Positions 10,137 through 21,622 of a DNA stretch of 64,000 nt are shown here, piece after piece; position 1 is the first letter of the stretch; each line of letters begins with the position of its first letter. Made by a program: the position numbers and the translations under genes. The stretch is from Brachypterus glaber (Eukaryota > Arthropoda > Insecta > Coleoptera > Kateretidae), in NCBI GenBank assembly GCA_958510825.1, contig OY294052.1, positions 2,439,816-2,503,815 of the forward strand, in the 5' to 3' direction. The notes beneath the pieces were generated by a model. It searched no databases, had not been told where the DNA came from, and worked only from the letters and a program-made list of their open reading frames with translations.

Positions 10137-10376
10137 GAGAATTTTACCTGATTTCTACATTTTTTTATCCTGTTAAATATGGAAACCGGAATTTTTAGAA
10201 ATGTGTAATAATTTTCATTTTTTTTTGTTACCAACTTATGAACAAAAAATCCCCAAAACTGTTTTATAATTAATAAAAAACTGTTACTAAAACTGTTTTA
10301 CAATAAAGTTTATCGTAACACGCAAACCAAAACTACAAAAACGTAATTATGAATCGCAAATAGATAAACAATATTT
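10137..10376 (+). repeat. dispersed repeat shared with 46.8, 56.3 and 57.9 kb
   Basis: AATAATTTTCATTT and TTTTTGTTACCAAC match 56290-56402. AACCAAAACTACAAAAACGT with AATAGATAA matches 46795-46836 and 57933-57985. Probably pieces of one old retroelement; the class is not recognised. Confidence 0.5.
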
Positions 10377-10723
10377 TGTCATTGCAGAATTAAATAAAAC
10401 TGGCTGACAAATAGTAATTACGAAATAACCTGTTAAAACATGCGCCAGTTTGTACAAATAAATTTAAGACTTGACGAATATTTTTCTTTCATCAATCTAA
10501 TTTTTTGCCTGTCAGGAATAAAGTGTTTTGTTTGTTTGCATTTTCGTTCGTTTTGCTAAAGAAATTTATCTGCGTACTTCATCTTAAGAACTAAATAAAT
10601 ACTGAGAATTACTCATTATTCGTTAATAAATTAAAGTTTTTTCGAGACATTTCTCATTTATGTTTTTGTGTCTCTCGTTTTATCGACGGAAATCGATTTT
10701 AATTGTATAAAACCTTCAGTATA
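10377..10723. other. gene-less AT-rich stretch
   Basis: Nothing recognised. Confidence 0.4.
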
Positions 10724-11145
10724 CAATGAAAAAAAGGATCTTTGCGGTAATTACATATGAAATTAGGCCAAATGCTTCGCACTCTTGAATACGTCCAAAA
10801 GCGCCTTCTCCTAACATGAAAATATAATTCACTTGCCAAAATCTTTCTGATTCTTTAACTTAAAATTCTTTGATCTTGTGTGAAATGTAAGTGGTCTTGT
10901 CTCAAAAGAAAAATTATTAAGCCAAAGAATTTAAAATTATTTAATTTTTAAAAATCTCAAAACAAGATAAATGGTTTTTGCCTCAAATGCGCCAGGTCCA
11001 AGAGAATTTTAAAAATATTTCAAAAACGACACTTTTCTTGGGACAAGATAAATACTTTTGTTTGAAGATACACATCTTTTAAGCTAAAAGAATAACTGCC
11101 AAGAGTGTTGACTACCTTGAGCCAAGAACGTCATTTTTTTCAGTG
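10724..11145 (+). mobile_element. TA|CACTGAAAAAAAGGATC element, copy 1
   Basis: A 422-bp element with inverted CA(C/A)TGAAAAAAA...TTTTTTTCAGTG ends, flanked by TA on both sides. The interior includes AATTAGGCCAAATGCTTCGC, TTGATCTTGTGTGAAATG and GACACTTTTCTTGGGACAAG. It is noncoding and therefore non-autonomous. The TA duplication points to the Tc1/mariner group. Confidence 0.85.
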
Positions 11146-11376
11146 TAAATTCGTTTTTTCATATACACCTAGAGTAAGTTACCGTTACTAAATGATTTTG
11201 TGTATATGGAACCCCAAGAAACTTTAGATATCGAATACACATTGAATTGTTCTGTTATTATACTATTCACAGAAAACCTATTATACGTTAGTGTCGAATT
11301 TCCCCAAATCGCCAAAAAACCTCCTAGACAAAAAGATCTTGGGTACAAATGTATAAAAAATAAGAAACTTTTAAAA

Positions 11377-11420
11377 TGTCCGTCTGTCCATCCGTCCGTC
11401 TGTCCGTCTGATGTCACGAT
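11377..11420 (+). repeat. GTCY short tandem run
   Basis: Alternating GTCCGTCTGTCCATCC-type units followed by GACACGATAACTCAAGAACG. Runs of this kind followed by a CGATAACTC block occur in many insect transposable elements; here only a fragment is visible. Confidence 0.65.
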
Positions 11421-11479
11421 TTTGTGGACACGATAACTCAAGAACGAATTATCCGATCGACTTGAAATTTTTAGGAAAA

Positions 11480-11710
11480 ATCAAGTTATATGAGGAGAAT
11501 ATTGTTTTTGAAAAGAATCCCCCAAAAACAAAAAAGTTATTGGGGGTTAAACTTAAAAAACATTTTTTTTTAAATTTTTTCGTTAAAAACAAAATAGAAA
11601 AAAATGATTTTTTTTTTACTTTTTTTAAAAAAAATTTCTTTGATTTTTTTTTATTTTTCGTTTTCAAGATTTTTTTTGTATTTTTCTTTTGTAATTTTTA
11701 CTGTGAATGG
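11480..11710. repeat. A/T low-complexity tract
   Basis: Long alternating T and A runs. Open frames on both strands are low-complexity artefacts rich in Lys and Phe. A related tract on the other strand lies at 46480-46640. Confidence 0.7.
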
Positions 11711-12050
11711 AATGCGTAGCATTGCGTATCTTCACGGCTTGTTATTTGATGCGAATGGGATCAATGTATTCTGCATAATGAATGGTTGTTTTTAATTAAG
11801 TTTAATTAAAGTTACTTAGGACAAATTACCCCTAAAATTAAGAAAAAGAAAAGGAGGCCATTCAGTTAATCAATGGCTGGCTTCTTATCAGCGGCACAGT
11901 TCTGAAACTGAATAAGCCCTCCATCTACTTTCATTACTTTTACGGCCGTAGTTTGCTAACTACGCTCGCCATTCTAGTTTATAAATGAATAAGAAACAAA
12001 AAAGGGCTGTACTAACAGCCGCAAGGGTTCACTGAGAACCGATTACTGTA
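11711..12050. other. gene-less stretch
   Basis: Moderately complex DNA with TGGCTGGCTTCTTATCAGCG near 11874. No gene or repeat family recognised. Confidence 0.4.
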
Positions 12051-12473
12051 CACTGAAAAAAAGGATCCTTTGCGGTAATGTCATATGAAATTAGGCCAAA
12101 TGCTTCGCACTCTTGAATATGTCCAAAAGCGCCTTCTCTTAACATGAAAATATAATTCACTTGCCAAGATCTTTCCGATTCTTTAACTTAAAATTCTTTG
12201 ATCTTGTGTGAAATGCAAGTGGTCTTGCCTCAAAAGAAAATTTCTTGGGCCAAAGTATTTAAAATTATTTAATTTTTAACAATCTTAAAACAAGATAAAT
12301 GGTTTTTGCCTCAAATCCGCCAGGTCCAAGAGAATTTTAACAATATTTCAAAAGCGACACTTTTCTTGGGACAAGATAAATACTTTTGTTTTAAGATACA
12401 CATCTTTTAAGCTAAAAGAATAACTGCCAAGAGTGTTGACTACTTTGAGTCAAGAACGTCATTTTTTTCAGTG
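12051..12473 (+). mobile_element. TA|CACTGAAAAAAAGGATC element, copy 2
   Basis: A 423-bp copy with perfect CACTGAAAAAAA and TTTTTTTCAGTG ends and TA on both sides. It is very similar to copy 1 in the same orientation. Its right-hand TA is also the left-hand TA of the next element. Confidence 0.9.
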
Positions 12474-12475
12474 TA

Positions 12476-12729
12476 CATAGAAAAAAAGTGATTTTGTCAA
12501 CCAAGGACCTGTGTCGATATGTTCAAAGCCATATTCTCTTGTTTCAAGGCTAGCATTTCTTTGAAACAAAGTTAGTATCTTTGAATGAAGAGCGCGGATC
12601 TTCATTTAAAAACCCGTGCTCTTCATTCAAGATCACTGGCTTTAGTTTCAAGAAATGCTAGCCTTGAAACAAGAGAATATGGCTTTGAACATATCGAAAG
12701 ACACTTGTCCTTGGTTCGTTTTTTCTCTG
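12476..12729. mobile_element. TA|CACAGAAAAAAAG foldback MITE, copy 1
   Basis: Inverted arms share AACCAAGGAC, CATATTCTCTTGTTTCAAGG and CTAGCATTTCTTTGAAAC, with an inner GAATGAAGAGC / GCTCTTCATTC stem. It abuts copy 2 of the CACTGAAAAAAA family across a shared TA. Relatives lie at 20640-20881 and 34914-35059. Confidence 0.8.
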
Positions 12730-12869
12730 TATACAGAGATGTTCGCAGTATACTGCACACTGAACGTTTTTGCTTATATGGATCCCCACGAAAGTTTAGT
12801 TAACAATCACTGGTTGTTACAGTAATACTTAACGTTGTTATAGTTCTGAATATGCAAAAACGTTCAGTA

Positions 12870-13293
12870 CACTGAAAAAAATGACGTTCTTGGCTCAAAG
12901 TAGTCAACACTCTTTGCAGTTATTCTTTTAGCTTAAAAGATGTGTATCTTCAAACAGAAGTATTTATCTTGTCCCAAGAAAAGTGTCGCTTTTGAAATAT
13001 TTTTAAAATTCTCTTGGGCCTGGCGCATTTGAGGCAAAAGCATTTATCTTGTTTTAAGATTGTTAAAAATTAAATAATTTTAAATACTTCGGCTCAAGAA
13101 TTTTTTCTTTTGAGACAAGACCACTTGCATTTCACACAAGATCAAAGAATTTTAAGTTAAAGAATCAGAAAGATCTTGGCAAGTGAATTATATTTTCATG
13201 TTAAGAGAAGGCGCTTTTGGACGTATTTAAGAGTGAAAAAGCATTTGGCCTAATTTCATATGCCATTACCGCAAAGGATCCTTTTTTTCAGTG
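12870..13293 (-). mobile_element. TA|CACTGAAAAAAAGGATC element, copy 3 inverted
   Basis: A 424-bp copy in the opposite orientation to copies 1 and 2. The left flank is TA and the right flank is CA. With copy 2 it makes a 1.24-kb inverted pair enclosing the foldback at 12476-12729. Confidence 0.85.
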
Positions 13294-14009
13294 CAGTAAC
13301 CGATTCGCATTGTTTCTAAGCTTCTTTAAATAACTGCAAACAGGGAAAAAATCTAATATAAATTATTTTTGATACAATTTTCGTTTTGTTTCAAGTATAA
13401 AAATACTTGATGTACACATTTTCCAAAAAAATCAATAATTTGTTTCAAGTTTAGTTAGTACTAGTACTAGTATTATTTTCCTTTATTTTTAGTATTTTAA
13501 ATACTCGTTATAAATACATAATTGCCATCTTTCATTCAAGTTTCTTTAACTCAATACAAGAAATTATATTATTCAAACCAAGCACTTTTACTTAATTCAA
13601 GTTTTGACATATTTGTCTAAGTAAGATACGTATTCAACTTTAGTCAAGTAAATCATGCCTGCGGATATGCAAAATTTTGAGTCACTTAATCCAAATAATA
13701 CATACTTGTTATGAGTAATCTTTTTTCTCTGTGTGTAGCCATTTGGCAATGCCTCACTTCGAAAAAGTGGTAAATTTAAAGAAAAATGTAAAAAGTTGGT
13801 ATTTTATGAGTAGTAGTTGGAATTCTGTAAGTAATATTATAAAAGTACTTGACTTTGTGGTGTGTTAGTCAGTGGGAGTTTAAAAAGTAGAGTTAAAAAC
13901 CTTGCTTAGTTTGAGTTTGTGAGTTTAGAAGTTGGAAGAAAGCATTGGGTTACTGAGATAATTTTTTTCCTGTTATAAAATAGTTGGTAATACTCCATTA
14001 AAAGGTTGG
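13294..14009. other. gene-less stretch, possible decayed MITE
   Basis: Contains CTTTAACTCAATACAAG and TTTTTTCTCTGTGTG near 13547-13736, suggestive of one end of a CACAGAAAAAA-type element, but no matching left end was found. Confidence 0.35.
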
Positions 14010-14017
14010 CCAAATTA

Positions 14018-14215
14018 CAACGAACTAATAACTCTTCTCTTTAGTCTTACTCGCACAGCTTTGTTCTAACAGAGACAACAATAACATTTACTGGTAATTG
14101 TTAATTTGTTCAGGCCTGAATATACCTACTATTTGTTTACAAACAAACCGAGATGTTGGCGATACATTATATTAACAGTATGCGTATTCTAGAGAGAAGA
14201 GTTGTTAGTTCGTTG
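14018..14215 (-). mobile_element. hAT-type MITE, copy 1 (TSD CCAAATTA)
   Basis: A 198-bp element with inverted CAACGAACTAATAACTCTTC-type ends and a perfect 8-bp duplication CCAAATTA (14010-14017 and 14216-14223). An 8-bp TSD with CA-starting ends is characteristic of hAT elements. It is shorter than, and reversed relative to, the copies at 17222 and 45245. Noncoding. Confidence 0.9.
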
Positions 14216-14223
14216 CCAAATTA

Positions 14224-15537
14224 TCTCTCTCAAAATCGCTTAAAATTCTTAATAAACGGGCAAACAAGGCACGTTTTGTTCTGAGTACGCAGATGGTGTA
14301 AAATGTAATGTAGTAAAGAAGAGAGGCAATAGCCCTCAACAACAAAACTTCATTTAAAAATGTTATTTCGGCAAAGTTGACCGACGTTTTTCCTGCAATT
14401 TGCGCAAATAACAATAAAGCTTTTATTTGTTTAAGTATACAAAGGTTTCGAAAAATACACTAATGCATTAGCATGCTTTATTTCCATGTAATTAAATTTA
14501 AACTGAACGTAATATTTCAAAATGTAATTCTGAAAATTTTTAGATAATTTATTTATAATTGAAACTTTATTAAAATTTGTTAAATAGCTTAATAATTAAA
14601 TTATTCATCAAATTGATCACGTGAGCGTCAGAGCGGTACAAAGTGACTTTTCGACCAAACTGTATAATAATTGCTTAAATTTGGCCTAAATACTATCTTC
14701 ATCAGGGATTTTTCTTGTAAACAGCAGAAGCTTTGGTTTAACAGATAGTATACACTCCGATAGCGAGAAACAAAAGTCATTAACAGAATAAAAAAGTTTG
14801 AAAAGAGAAAAACACTATAGATGCGTTGACATTAACAGTTTAGATTTAGTAGGGAAAAGGGTGGCGGATAATTGTAGTTTGGGCCAAGTTTTAGAAATCC
14901 TACCAAACTAACGCTATTCAACGGTCCAACTTAGAAACAACTTCTGGAAATCCTTCTGCTGCAACTGCGAAACGAGTCGTCTAGTTTCAAATACTGATAA
15001 ATCAGGGGTTGGTATACACAAATATAGTGCTAAAACTGTGCAATTTTCCATGTCCATATGGTAAAAAATGAATGTAAAATAATGTAAAAACATCTAAGTT
15101 AACTAATTTTTTTATACCTATGGTGCTGTCAAATTTTATTAAAAAAAATCACGTTTAATGAGTGCGACTTAGCCTTGAAGTGTCGAAAACTGACTAAAAA
15201 TTAAAATAAGGCCTAAAATTAAAATTAGACCATATCATATTAATTTGACTTTTAATTCCGGTTTCAACAGTTTTTTGTTTTTTATAAATTGGTTTAGTGG
15301 TTTTCGAGATATACGATATTTTATTTTTACTAATGATATATCGTCAGGTTAGGGTCAAAAAGTTGTATGTGCAAAGTGCATCTTGAATGACCTTCAGCGC
15401 CCTAAAGAGTCGCTGGACTCATAACCGTATGAGTTGTTTTTATATTTTTTAGAGGTTTTATCGATTTTAATACAAACTTATGATTTTCGGGTTTTGCCAA
15501 AAAAACCATTAGCAACTAATTTTTTTTTTCTTGTATT
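14224..15537. other. gene-less stretch with ribozyme-like block
   Basis: Largely unique AT-rich DNA. On the minus strand 14706-14646 reads CCTGATGAAGATAG...TTTGGTCGAAA, the kind of CTGATGA...CGAAA pair seen in hammerhead-like terminal repeats of retroelements. No coding gene is recognised. Confidence 0.4.
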
Positions 15538-15880
15538 TTAGTTATTTATGGTACTAGTGGGTAAAGTAAGATATTGCCTATGAGAAAATTAACCAAACGA
15601 GGCGTCAGCCAAGCAGGTTAATTTTCGAGAGGGCAATATCGGTTTACCCATGAGTGCCAGACAAGGTTTTATCCAATAAATAGCTTAAGAATTTATATTT
15701 TTATTAAAAATTTTAATGACATTTAAAAGAAAATAATTTGACAAGTGACAGTTGAGTGCGTAAAATAAATAATTATCCACTCAATAAAGTAAAAGCCACG
15801 CGGAGGTTATTATTGAGTTTATCTATTTAAAATAAAGCTGGTAATTGTCTTATTATCTGTATGTATTGGATAAATGTATT
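15538..15880 (+). repeat. dispersed ~340-bp repeat, copy 1
   Basis: Matches 46836-47131 closely: TATTTATGGTACTAGTGGGT, TCGGTTTACCCATGAGTGCC, AAAGCCACGCGG and TCTGTATGTATTGGATAAA. This copy has about 45 extra bases after GAAAATTAAC (the CCAAACGAGGCGTCAGCC region). A TTTATCCAATA / TATTGGATAAA inverted pair lies inside. The class is unknown. Confidence 0.8.
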
Positions 15881-16092
15881 TTTTATTCGTTCTTCATGTA
15901 AAATTTTAATTTTCTTGGGTAGGTAAAACTGTTAGCTATTTTCTTTAAAACCTTTCAGTGTTAACCAATATTCGAATCGCAGACTACGCCAGTTTTGAGT
16001 AAAACTGAACTTTTCGAACGTACTCTCACAATCGCGACACCTTCGCAGCAGGTACTAGCATAATACTGACCGTTTAATTTACCAGTGAACAT

Positions 16093-16148
16093 GACGCACC
16101 GGTGCGTCGCGCCCCTGTGGAAATAAAGCGATGACGCACCGGTGCGTC
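16093..16148. promoter_or_regulatory. twin 16-bp palindromes GACGCACCGGTGCGTC
   Basis: GACGCACCGGTGCGTC occurs twice, at 16093-16108 and 16133-16148, 40 bp centre to centre. The second is extended to a perfect 20-bp palindrome by AT on both sides. The centre ACCGGT resembles a Grainyhead half-site core. A dimeric binding site is possible, but no factor is established. Confidence 0.35.
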
Positions 16149-16150
16149 AT

Positions 16151-17213
16151 GAGCATTGAAAGTTCATTGAATATATTTTAGAAAAGGCTTCCATTCAGGG
16201 TTCCATGCAATAGAAAATATCCAATATCAAGTCTGACATACAACGACAATATTGGTTTGTCGCATTTTGGAAGCAGGTTTACTGTTGTAACCCCCTAACA
16301 TGAAGTTTATTCTTGCACTGGGTTGTAGCGAAACCAAGATCAGGAGGGCACTGAATTATTAGCACAAAGCCGCACTTCCTGCAGAATGTGTTGTTGCTTA
16401 TGAGTATAAAACTTGATACAATTTAAGTTTTTCAACTAAAAAATGTAATAATTTTTTGTTGGAAGATCGGTCATCAAAAAGTAAGACTATAATAGATTTT
16501 TTCTATTTTGCGACTCTTATTAGCACATAATCACACGCATTTTGCGTGTTCCTATAGGCCCATAAGAGGTCTCTACTTTTTTTCTGTTGGGTTGGCAACA
16601 TACAAAAGCCTATCTCTTGACGTTTTGCGTGCAAATTTCAATGTCGATTTAAAGTTTAATTTTTTACAAAATTTTACGTTTGGGTTATTTTTTACCGTGT
16701 TAAAATTGTGGACTGGTTAATTGCAGTGAAAAAAGAAGAGATGACTGTAAAATATATCAAAATATCATTTGTTCTTAGAATTTTAAACATAGTGTAAACT
16801 GTAATGCCAACCTAAAACAAAAATCTCTAAATCAGTCATCAATTTAAATGTAAGTTTTTTTAATTTTAGAGCAAAATAAAAAAAATGTATAAAGCACTCG
16901 TTTCATAAACGTTTTTAGAGAACTTTAGAAAACTCGCCGCAAGCGGCTCGTTTTCTAAACTTGTACTCGTTCGCTAAAAACGTATGTTATGAAACTAGTA
17001 ATTTAATATACTATTAGTAGCATATTAATATATTATAACTAGCAAAAAAGAGAAATCCCCATTCAAACTAATTGTTATTGAGACAAATGAGCCATAGGCA
17101 CTAAGCCTGTCTTTTAAATGTACCAAACTACAAACATCAACAACAACAACAGAACTTTTTACGCGCATTCTTATTTAATTTAATTTATTTTCGCGCGTAA
17201 TTAAAATTAGTTA
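16151..17213. other. gene-less stretch
   Basis: No gene or repeat family recognised. An inverted CGTTTTTAGAGAACTT / AAAACG arrangement occurs near 16907-16985. Confidence 0.4.
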
Positions 17214-17221
17214 TTCGGTAC

Positions 17222-17473
17222 CAACGAACTAACAAAACTTCTCTCTAGAATACGCATACCGTTAATATAAATTATCGCCAACATCTCGGTTTGTTTGTAA
17301 ACAAATAGTAGGTATATTCAGTCCTGAACAATAACAATTACCAATAACTGTTATTGTTGTCTCTGTTAGAACAAAGCAGTGCGAGTAAGAGGCAAATGTA
17401 TATGTTGGCTACGTTTTTGTCAGTTTCTACAAATGAAATGCCTATTCTAGAGAGAAGAGTTGTTAGTTCGTTG
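17222..17473 (+). mobile_element. hAT-type MITE, copy 2 (TSD TTCGGTAC)
   Basis: A 252-bp element beginning CAACGAACTAAC and ending GTTAGTTCGTTG, flanked by perfect TTCGGTAC duplications (17214-17221, 17474-17481). The interior has AACAGAGACAACAATAACA in reverse and TTGTTTGTAAACAAATAG. The best relative is 45245-45498. Confidence 0.9.
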
Positions 17474-17583
17474 TTCGGTACAGGCAATTAGAGTTGCAGT
17501 TAGAAGTAAGCAAGCATGCGCAATATTAATTATGTCGCTGATTTAAAACTAGTAATTTTTGCATAAATCGATCCTTATAAATA

Positions 17584-17660
17584 CTGCCTTCCTAAGCTGA
17601 AAGGTCCTATCTGTGTATGTTAAACCTATGTAGATAGGACCTTTCAGCTTAGCAGGGCAG
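17584..17660. mobile_element. 77-bp hairpin element, copy 1 (flank AATA)
   Basis: CTGCCTTCCTAAGCTGAAAG pairs with CTTTCAGCTTAGCAGGGCAG. Arms are 29 bp with a 19-base loop containing TATGTTAAACCTATG. AATA directly flanks both ends. Identical length to the copies at 29624 and 39422. Confidence 0.85.
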
Positions 17661-19659
17661 AATAGTGCTCATCAATTAGTTAATGTGACTATTTACTGCT
17701 CTCCGTGTTACACTACAGCTACAGTAGCTATAAATAATTCTTTGACTCGATTAAAGGCTGCAGCGCGCTTACAGTATTATAAATTATCGGATTTGAATTC
17801 TGGTAGAAATAAACTTTTTAAGTTTATAGGGTTAAATAAGGTTATATAAGGTTTTTTTGATAACGTAACAGTCCTCGGATAATCTTCTCTCTTGGGGATT
17901 TGGCCTCAAAAAAAATGACAAACCTAATGTGCATTTAAATAAGCCGATAAGAGTCACGTTTTCCCCACGAATAATAGAGATGTATGGTTTTAAAAATGGC
18001 GAATATATTTTATCTGTCACAAAAATCCTACGTTTTAAATTAAGATTGTCATAGACTAAAATATTTTACCAGGTGAAGCATAGAACATCAATAACTTTTC
18101 CTATGCTTCATTTCTGATTATAAATATCATATATTTTGTTAGTAAAGATGTTACATTAATAACACGAGAGTGTATTTTTCTTACGTAAAGTCCAAACAAA
18201 AAATATTTGAAAAAATTTCAAAAAAAAAAAAAATCAAAAAAAAAAAAAATCAAAAAAAAAAAAAATCAAAAAATGTTTATTTAAAAAATAGGGTCTTTCT
18301 TTGAAAAACAAAAAATAAAAAAAATATGTATTTTTTTTTCAAAACACTAAAAAAAACTAAAATTGTATTCAGATGTTTTACGAGTATCCCCATTGACTTA
18401 CTTTGGGAATAAAACGCACTTATTTTTTGAAGATCTACTCGTGCCTTTTGACTCTAATTTATAGTACTTTTGATATTTCTCGGCGTCTGGAAACGACGCT
18501 TGCTGGTGCGTTGGTAAAACGTACAGCTTCTTACGGGGATTAAAAAGTAACCAAACAAGTTAAATCACAGCATAAATCACATTGCAACACTAACGCCACC
18601 ACCCGACACCGTCGCGACGCGTTGCCTCCGAGAAATTCATTTAATAACGGTGTTTATTCAGTGTCTTGAACCGCCAAGAAATTTAAATTTTCATATTTAA
18701 ATGATACTGGGAAATGCGCCATTTTTGCGATCAACTTAAAACAAAATGTCTCGGATGAGCGAGGGTCTTTCGCCTAACCGAAAACAAATTCTAACCGAAA
18801 ATCCTGTTTTTTATCTTTTTTTTTTAATTATGTACAAATTGTGAGAAATAAAGTTTCTTGCTTGAAAAGTGCATTCCAACTTTTCGCCTGCGGCGGTAGA
18901 TTATTTTTCCTCAAATAATAATAATGCAATGCATAAATAAAATAGTTATAAAACGGGTAAAAGAAAATTTCCTGGACTTTCTTATCAAAATCTAATATTT
19001 GGACACAACTCCCAAAATTCAGTAGTTTAGGTACCACAGAACTCGAGCTATCTCGTCCGCTATTTTTTTACGCCTTTTCAAAAAATTTATAGGGTAGCGA
19101 CTGTCAAATTTGATTTCAGCGCACAAAAATACGTAAAAAAAATATAGTCTGCTTAGGACTAATTAACCTCATTTTTTGGTGGGCCTGTGCTATTTTTAAA
19201 TTCCTGTCTGCGGTGCGCCGCGGCTCTGGGTTCATATTTGTATTTGTTATATATATTTTTAAATCATATGACTGGTTTAAATTAATTCTAAAATCAGTCA
19301 ACTTGAATTATTTCAAAAAGTTTGCCTGCGGCACATGGACGATTGTATACGACTTTCCCTTCACAGGGCTCTGCTTATTACCCTATACGTATGTGCAATG
19401 CAAGCTGATGTTTATGCATTCTCATAATATTACAAACTGTAAAAGGATTATACCCTGCTTTAGCGAACTGTTGAGATTTATTTTTGCTTGTCATAATAAG
19501 TTAAACTTATTTATTTTGTTTGTTGTTTATTTAAATTAATTTATGTGGAAATTTAAGTTGTGTACTTTGTGCGACATATATTTAAATAAAACGTAAATAT
19601 ATGTAACGCTTTGGATTCTAAAGTACACTCTTGACAGTTGGTAGTATATTGCGGTTTCT
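17661..19659. other. gene-less stretch with A-rich tandem run
   Basis: 18218-18276 is a run of TC(A)n units with a 15-16 base period. AAAGTCCAAAC precedes it at 18187. A GC-richer patch with CGTCGCGACGCG sits near 18611-18622. No gene recognised. Confidence 0.45.
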
Positions 19660-20550
19660 CTAAAGGAGGGTATCGTATTTTGGGCTAAATCGCCTGCAAC
19701 GATAAGATTTTACATGCTTATAGATACATAAAAAATAAATAAATAATTTTAGCCCTTTTTACATCCGGGAACATACTTTAATTAATTATTTTAATTACGA
19801 ATTTTTACATATTTCAATGCATGCTTTGGCAACATTGCGATTGTTCAAATGTCAAGTGTCATGTCATGTCAAAATAAAAATAACTTTGCACATTAAGTTC
19901 TAATTTGGGGCGCAGCGCTAAGTGTATTGTAATGTGTTTACTACACTTAACTGTAAAATGTAAAATTAAAATATTTTCTGTTATGTTATTTATTTTTACG
20001 GATTTAACATGGTATAAAATACACAATGTGTAATTAGGTTGGACTTATCAGAATAGTTTTTCAGTGATTATCGAGTTGTTTTTGAGGTATTTATACTAAT
20101 AATTTAATCTAACGTTATTGTATAGTAACCTAAAGCCTGCAGTCCCATGAGACAGTGAGACCCCAGACTAGTAATTTAATGTGGCTTTCAACGTGTTAAA
20201 TAACTTTATTTCCATGAACGAGGTTTAAGAGGCTTTTAAGCTGTAGTTTTAAAAAGATACATTAATTTAAAATCGTACAGTATTTTTATTATAGGTACAT
20301 TTCAAGTGTTGTTGATGTTCACATAAACAAAAAAATATGACTTTTTTTTCAGGATAATAAAATATATATAAAAGCATTTAGTTTATCACGATGAATGGTG
20401 CATTGTTGTCATGTTTACGATTGTTAAAGGTTTTTCATCATTTCTTTTTATTAATTTGCAGTTTTTGAAACAAAAACATATTGTACTTATTTAGCCCAAA
20501 ACTCGCCTTTAAAATGATATCCTTCTTTTATTCTTAAAGTTAATTTTTTT
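19660..20550 (+). repeat. GGGCTAAATCGCCTGCAACG family, copy 1
   Basis: The longest copy of an unidentified dispersed family. Landmarks in order are GGGCTAAATCGCCTGCAACG, CTTTTTACATCC, GGAACATACTTTAATTAAT, GTCATGTCAAAATAAAAATA, AGTCCCATGAGACAG and TTCAACGTGTTAAATAA. Copies or fragments lie at 24165-24665 (minus), 42425-43060, 59605-59770 and 63915-64000. There is no clear coding region or TG...CA ends. Confidence 0.8.
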
Positions 20551-20639
20551 TAAATCGCTCGTGTGCGTACTTAATTTGTATTAGAAAGTGCCGCCCCTAT
20601 GTTTTTTTTTTGTTTATGAACGTATTTTCAAAATTGGTA

Positions 20640-20881
20640 GACAGAAAAAAAGGATTCCTTGAACAAAGAACACGTGTCTTTCGATATATTCAAAACCATA
20701 TTCTTTTGTTTCAAGGCTAGAATTTATTTGAACCAAAGTGAATGTTCTTGAATGGAGAGCATAGGTTTTTGAATGAAGATCCTAGCTCTTCATTCAAAGA
20801 CATTGGCTTTGGTTAAAAAAAGCTAAACTTGAAACAAGAAAATATGGCGTGGCGTTGGTCGAAGTAATCCCTTTTTCTGTG
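20640..20881. mobile_element. TA|CACAGAAAAAAAG foldback MITE, copy 2
   Basis: The right end CTGTG|TA and the left end GACAGAAAAAAAGGATTCC (first base changed) bound arms sharing ACACGTGTCTTTCGATAT and CTTGTTTCAAGGCTAG, with a GAATGAAGATC / AGCTCTTCATTC centre. Same family as 12476-12729. Confidence 0.75.
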
Positions 20882-21344
20882 TAGTGTAATGTTCGACCAT
20901 TTTGGGGATATCTAACTGCCGTATAATACTCTTCCAGTTTAAGCGCTGTTAAGATTATAATAAAAGTTGCTGTATTTTTCGCCTAAAACGACGACTGTCA
21001 GCAAAGTAACTTTAATCATTTACAAACAATGTTAAACTAAGACTATTCCACTTGGGTAACTAAGTTTATATATCATGCACTTTCCCGAAAGTCTCTAGTT
21101 TTGTTGGTATCCTCACCCATTCGTGTATATTGGGTGTATGTAATGCTGTTGGCGACGATCTCTTCCAGCTAACTTAACGACCCATACTAAACTAATTCCA
21201 GTTTGACTTTACTTGTTTCAGCCCTCAAAATAATCACATCAACGTAAGGAAAAAGTTTCTTAACCCAAATATGCACAGAAAAAAAATCAAAATAAAATAT
21301 AAAAATATATAGGTTAAGAATTGTCATTTTATAATTTTATAACA
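20882..21344. other. gene-less stretch
   Basis: Nothing recognised. Confidence 0.4.
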
Positions 21345-21560
21345 ATTTTAATTATTAAGATATACTTTTAGCATTTTATTAAATCTAGTTGTGTTTTTAA
21401 TAGATTTTACATGATTTGGTAAGTTTTTGTACTCTACTGTCCCTGCATAAATAGGTGAGCACTGTGTCGTATTAGTTCTACGTAACGGATTTCTTAGGTG
21501 GTTATTTTCATTTATCCTGGTTAATACAGCTCTCAAGTTTTGATTTATTTTTTGTTTTTA
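21345..21560 (-). pseudogene. possible non-LTR pol C-terminal fragment
   Basis: About 67 codons are open to a stop at the left end, reading in part RNPLRRTNTTQCSPIYAG and YKNLPNHVKSIKNTTRFNKM. The P-x-Y-x-G-x-x-x-Y-x-x-L-P pattern followed by a basic F-x-x-x-L-x-x-Y-L tail is typical of the last residues of some insect non-LTR reverse-transcriptase proteins. No RT domain survives upstream. Recognition rests on pattern alone, so the call is tentative. Confidence 0.4.
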
Positions 21561-21622
21561 TTTATTATACCATATATTAGCTTGTTAAGTTCTAGCTGGT
21601 TTAATTTTTTAATATTTAATAA

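Noticed and set aside
11411..11795. Open frames of 60-100 codons on both strands
   Set aside because: They run through A/T homopolymer DNA and encode mostly Lys, Phe and Asn; no family resemblance.
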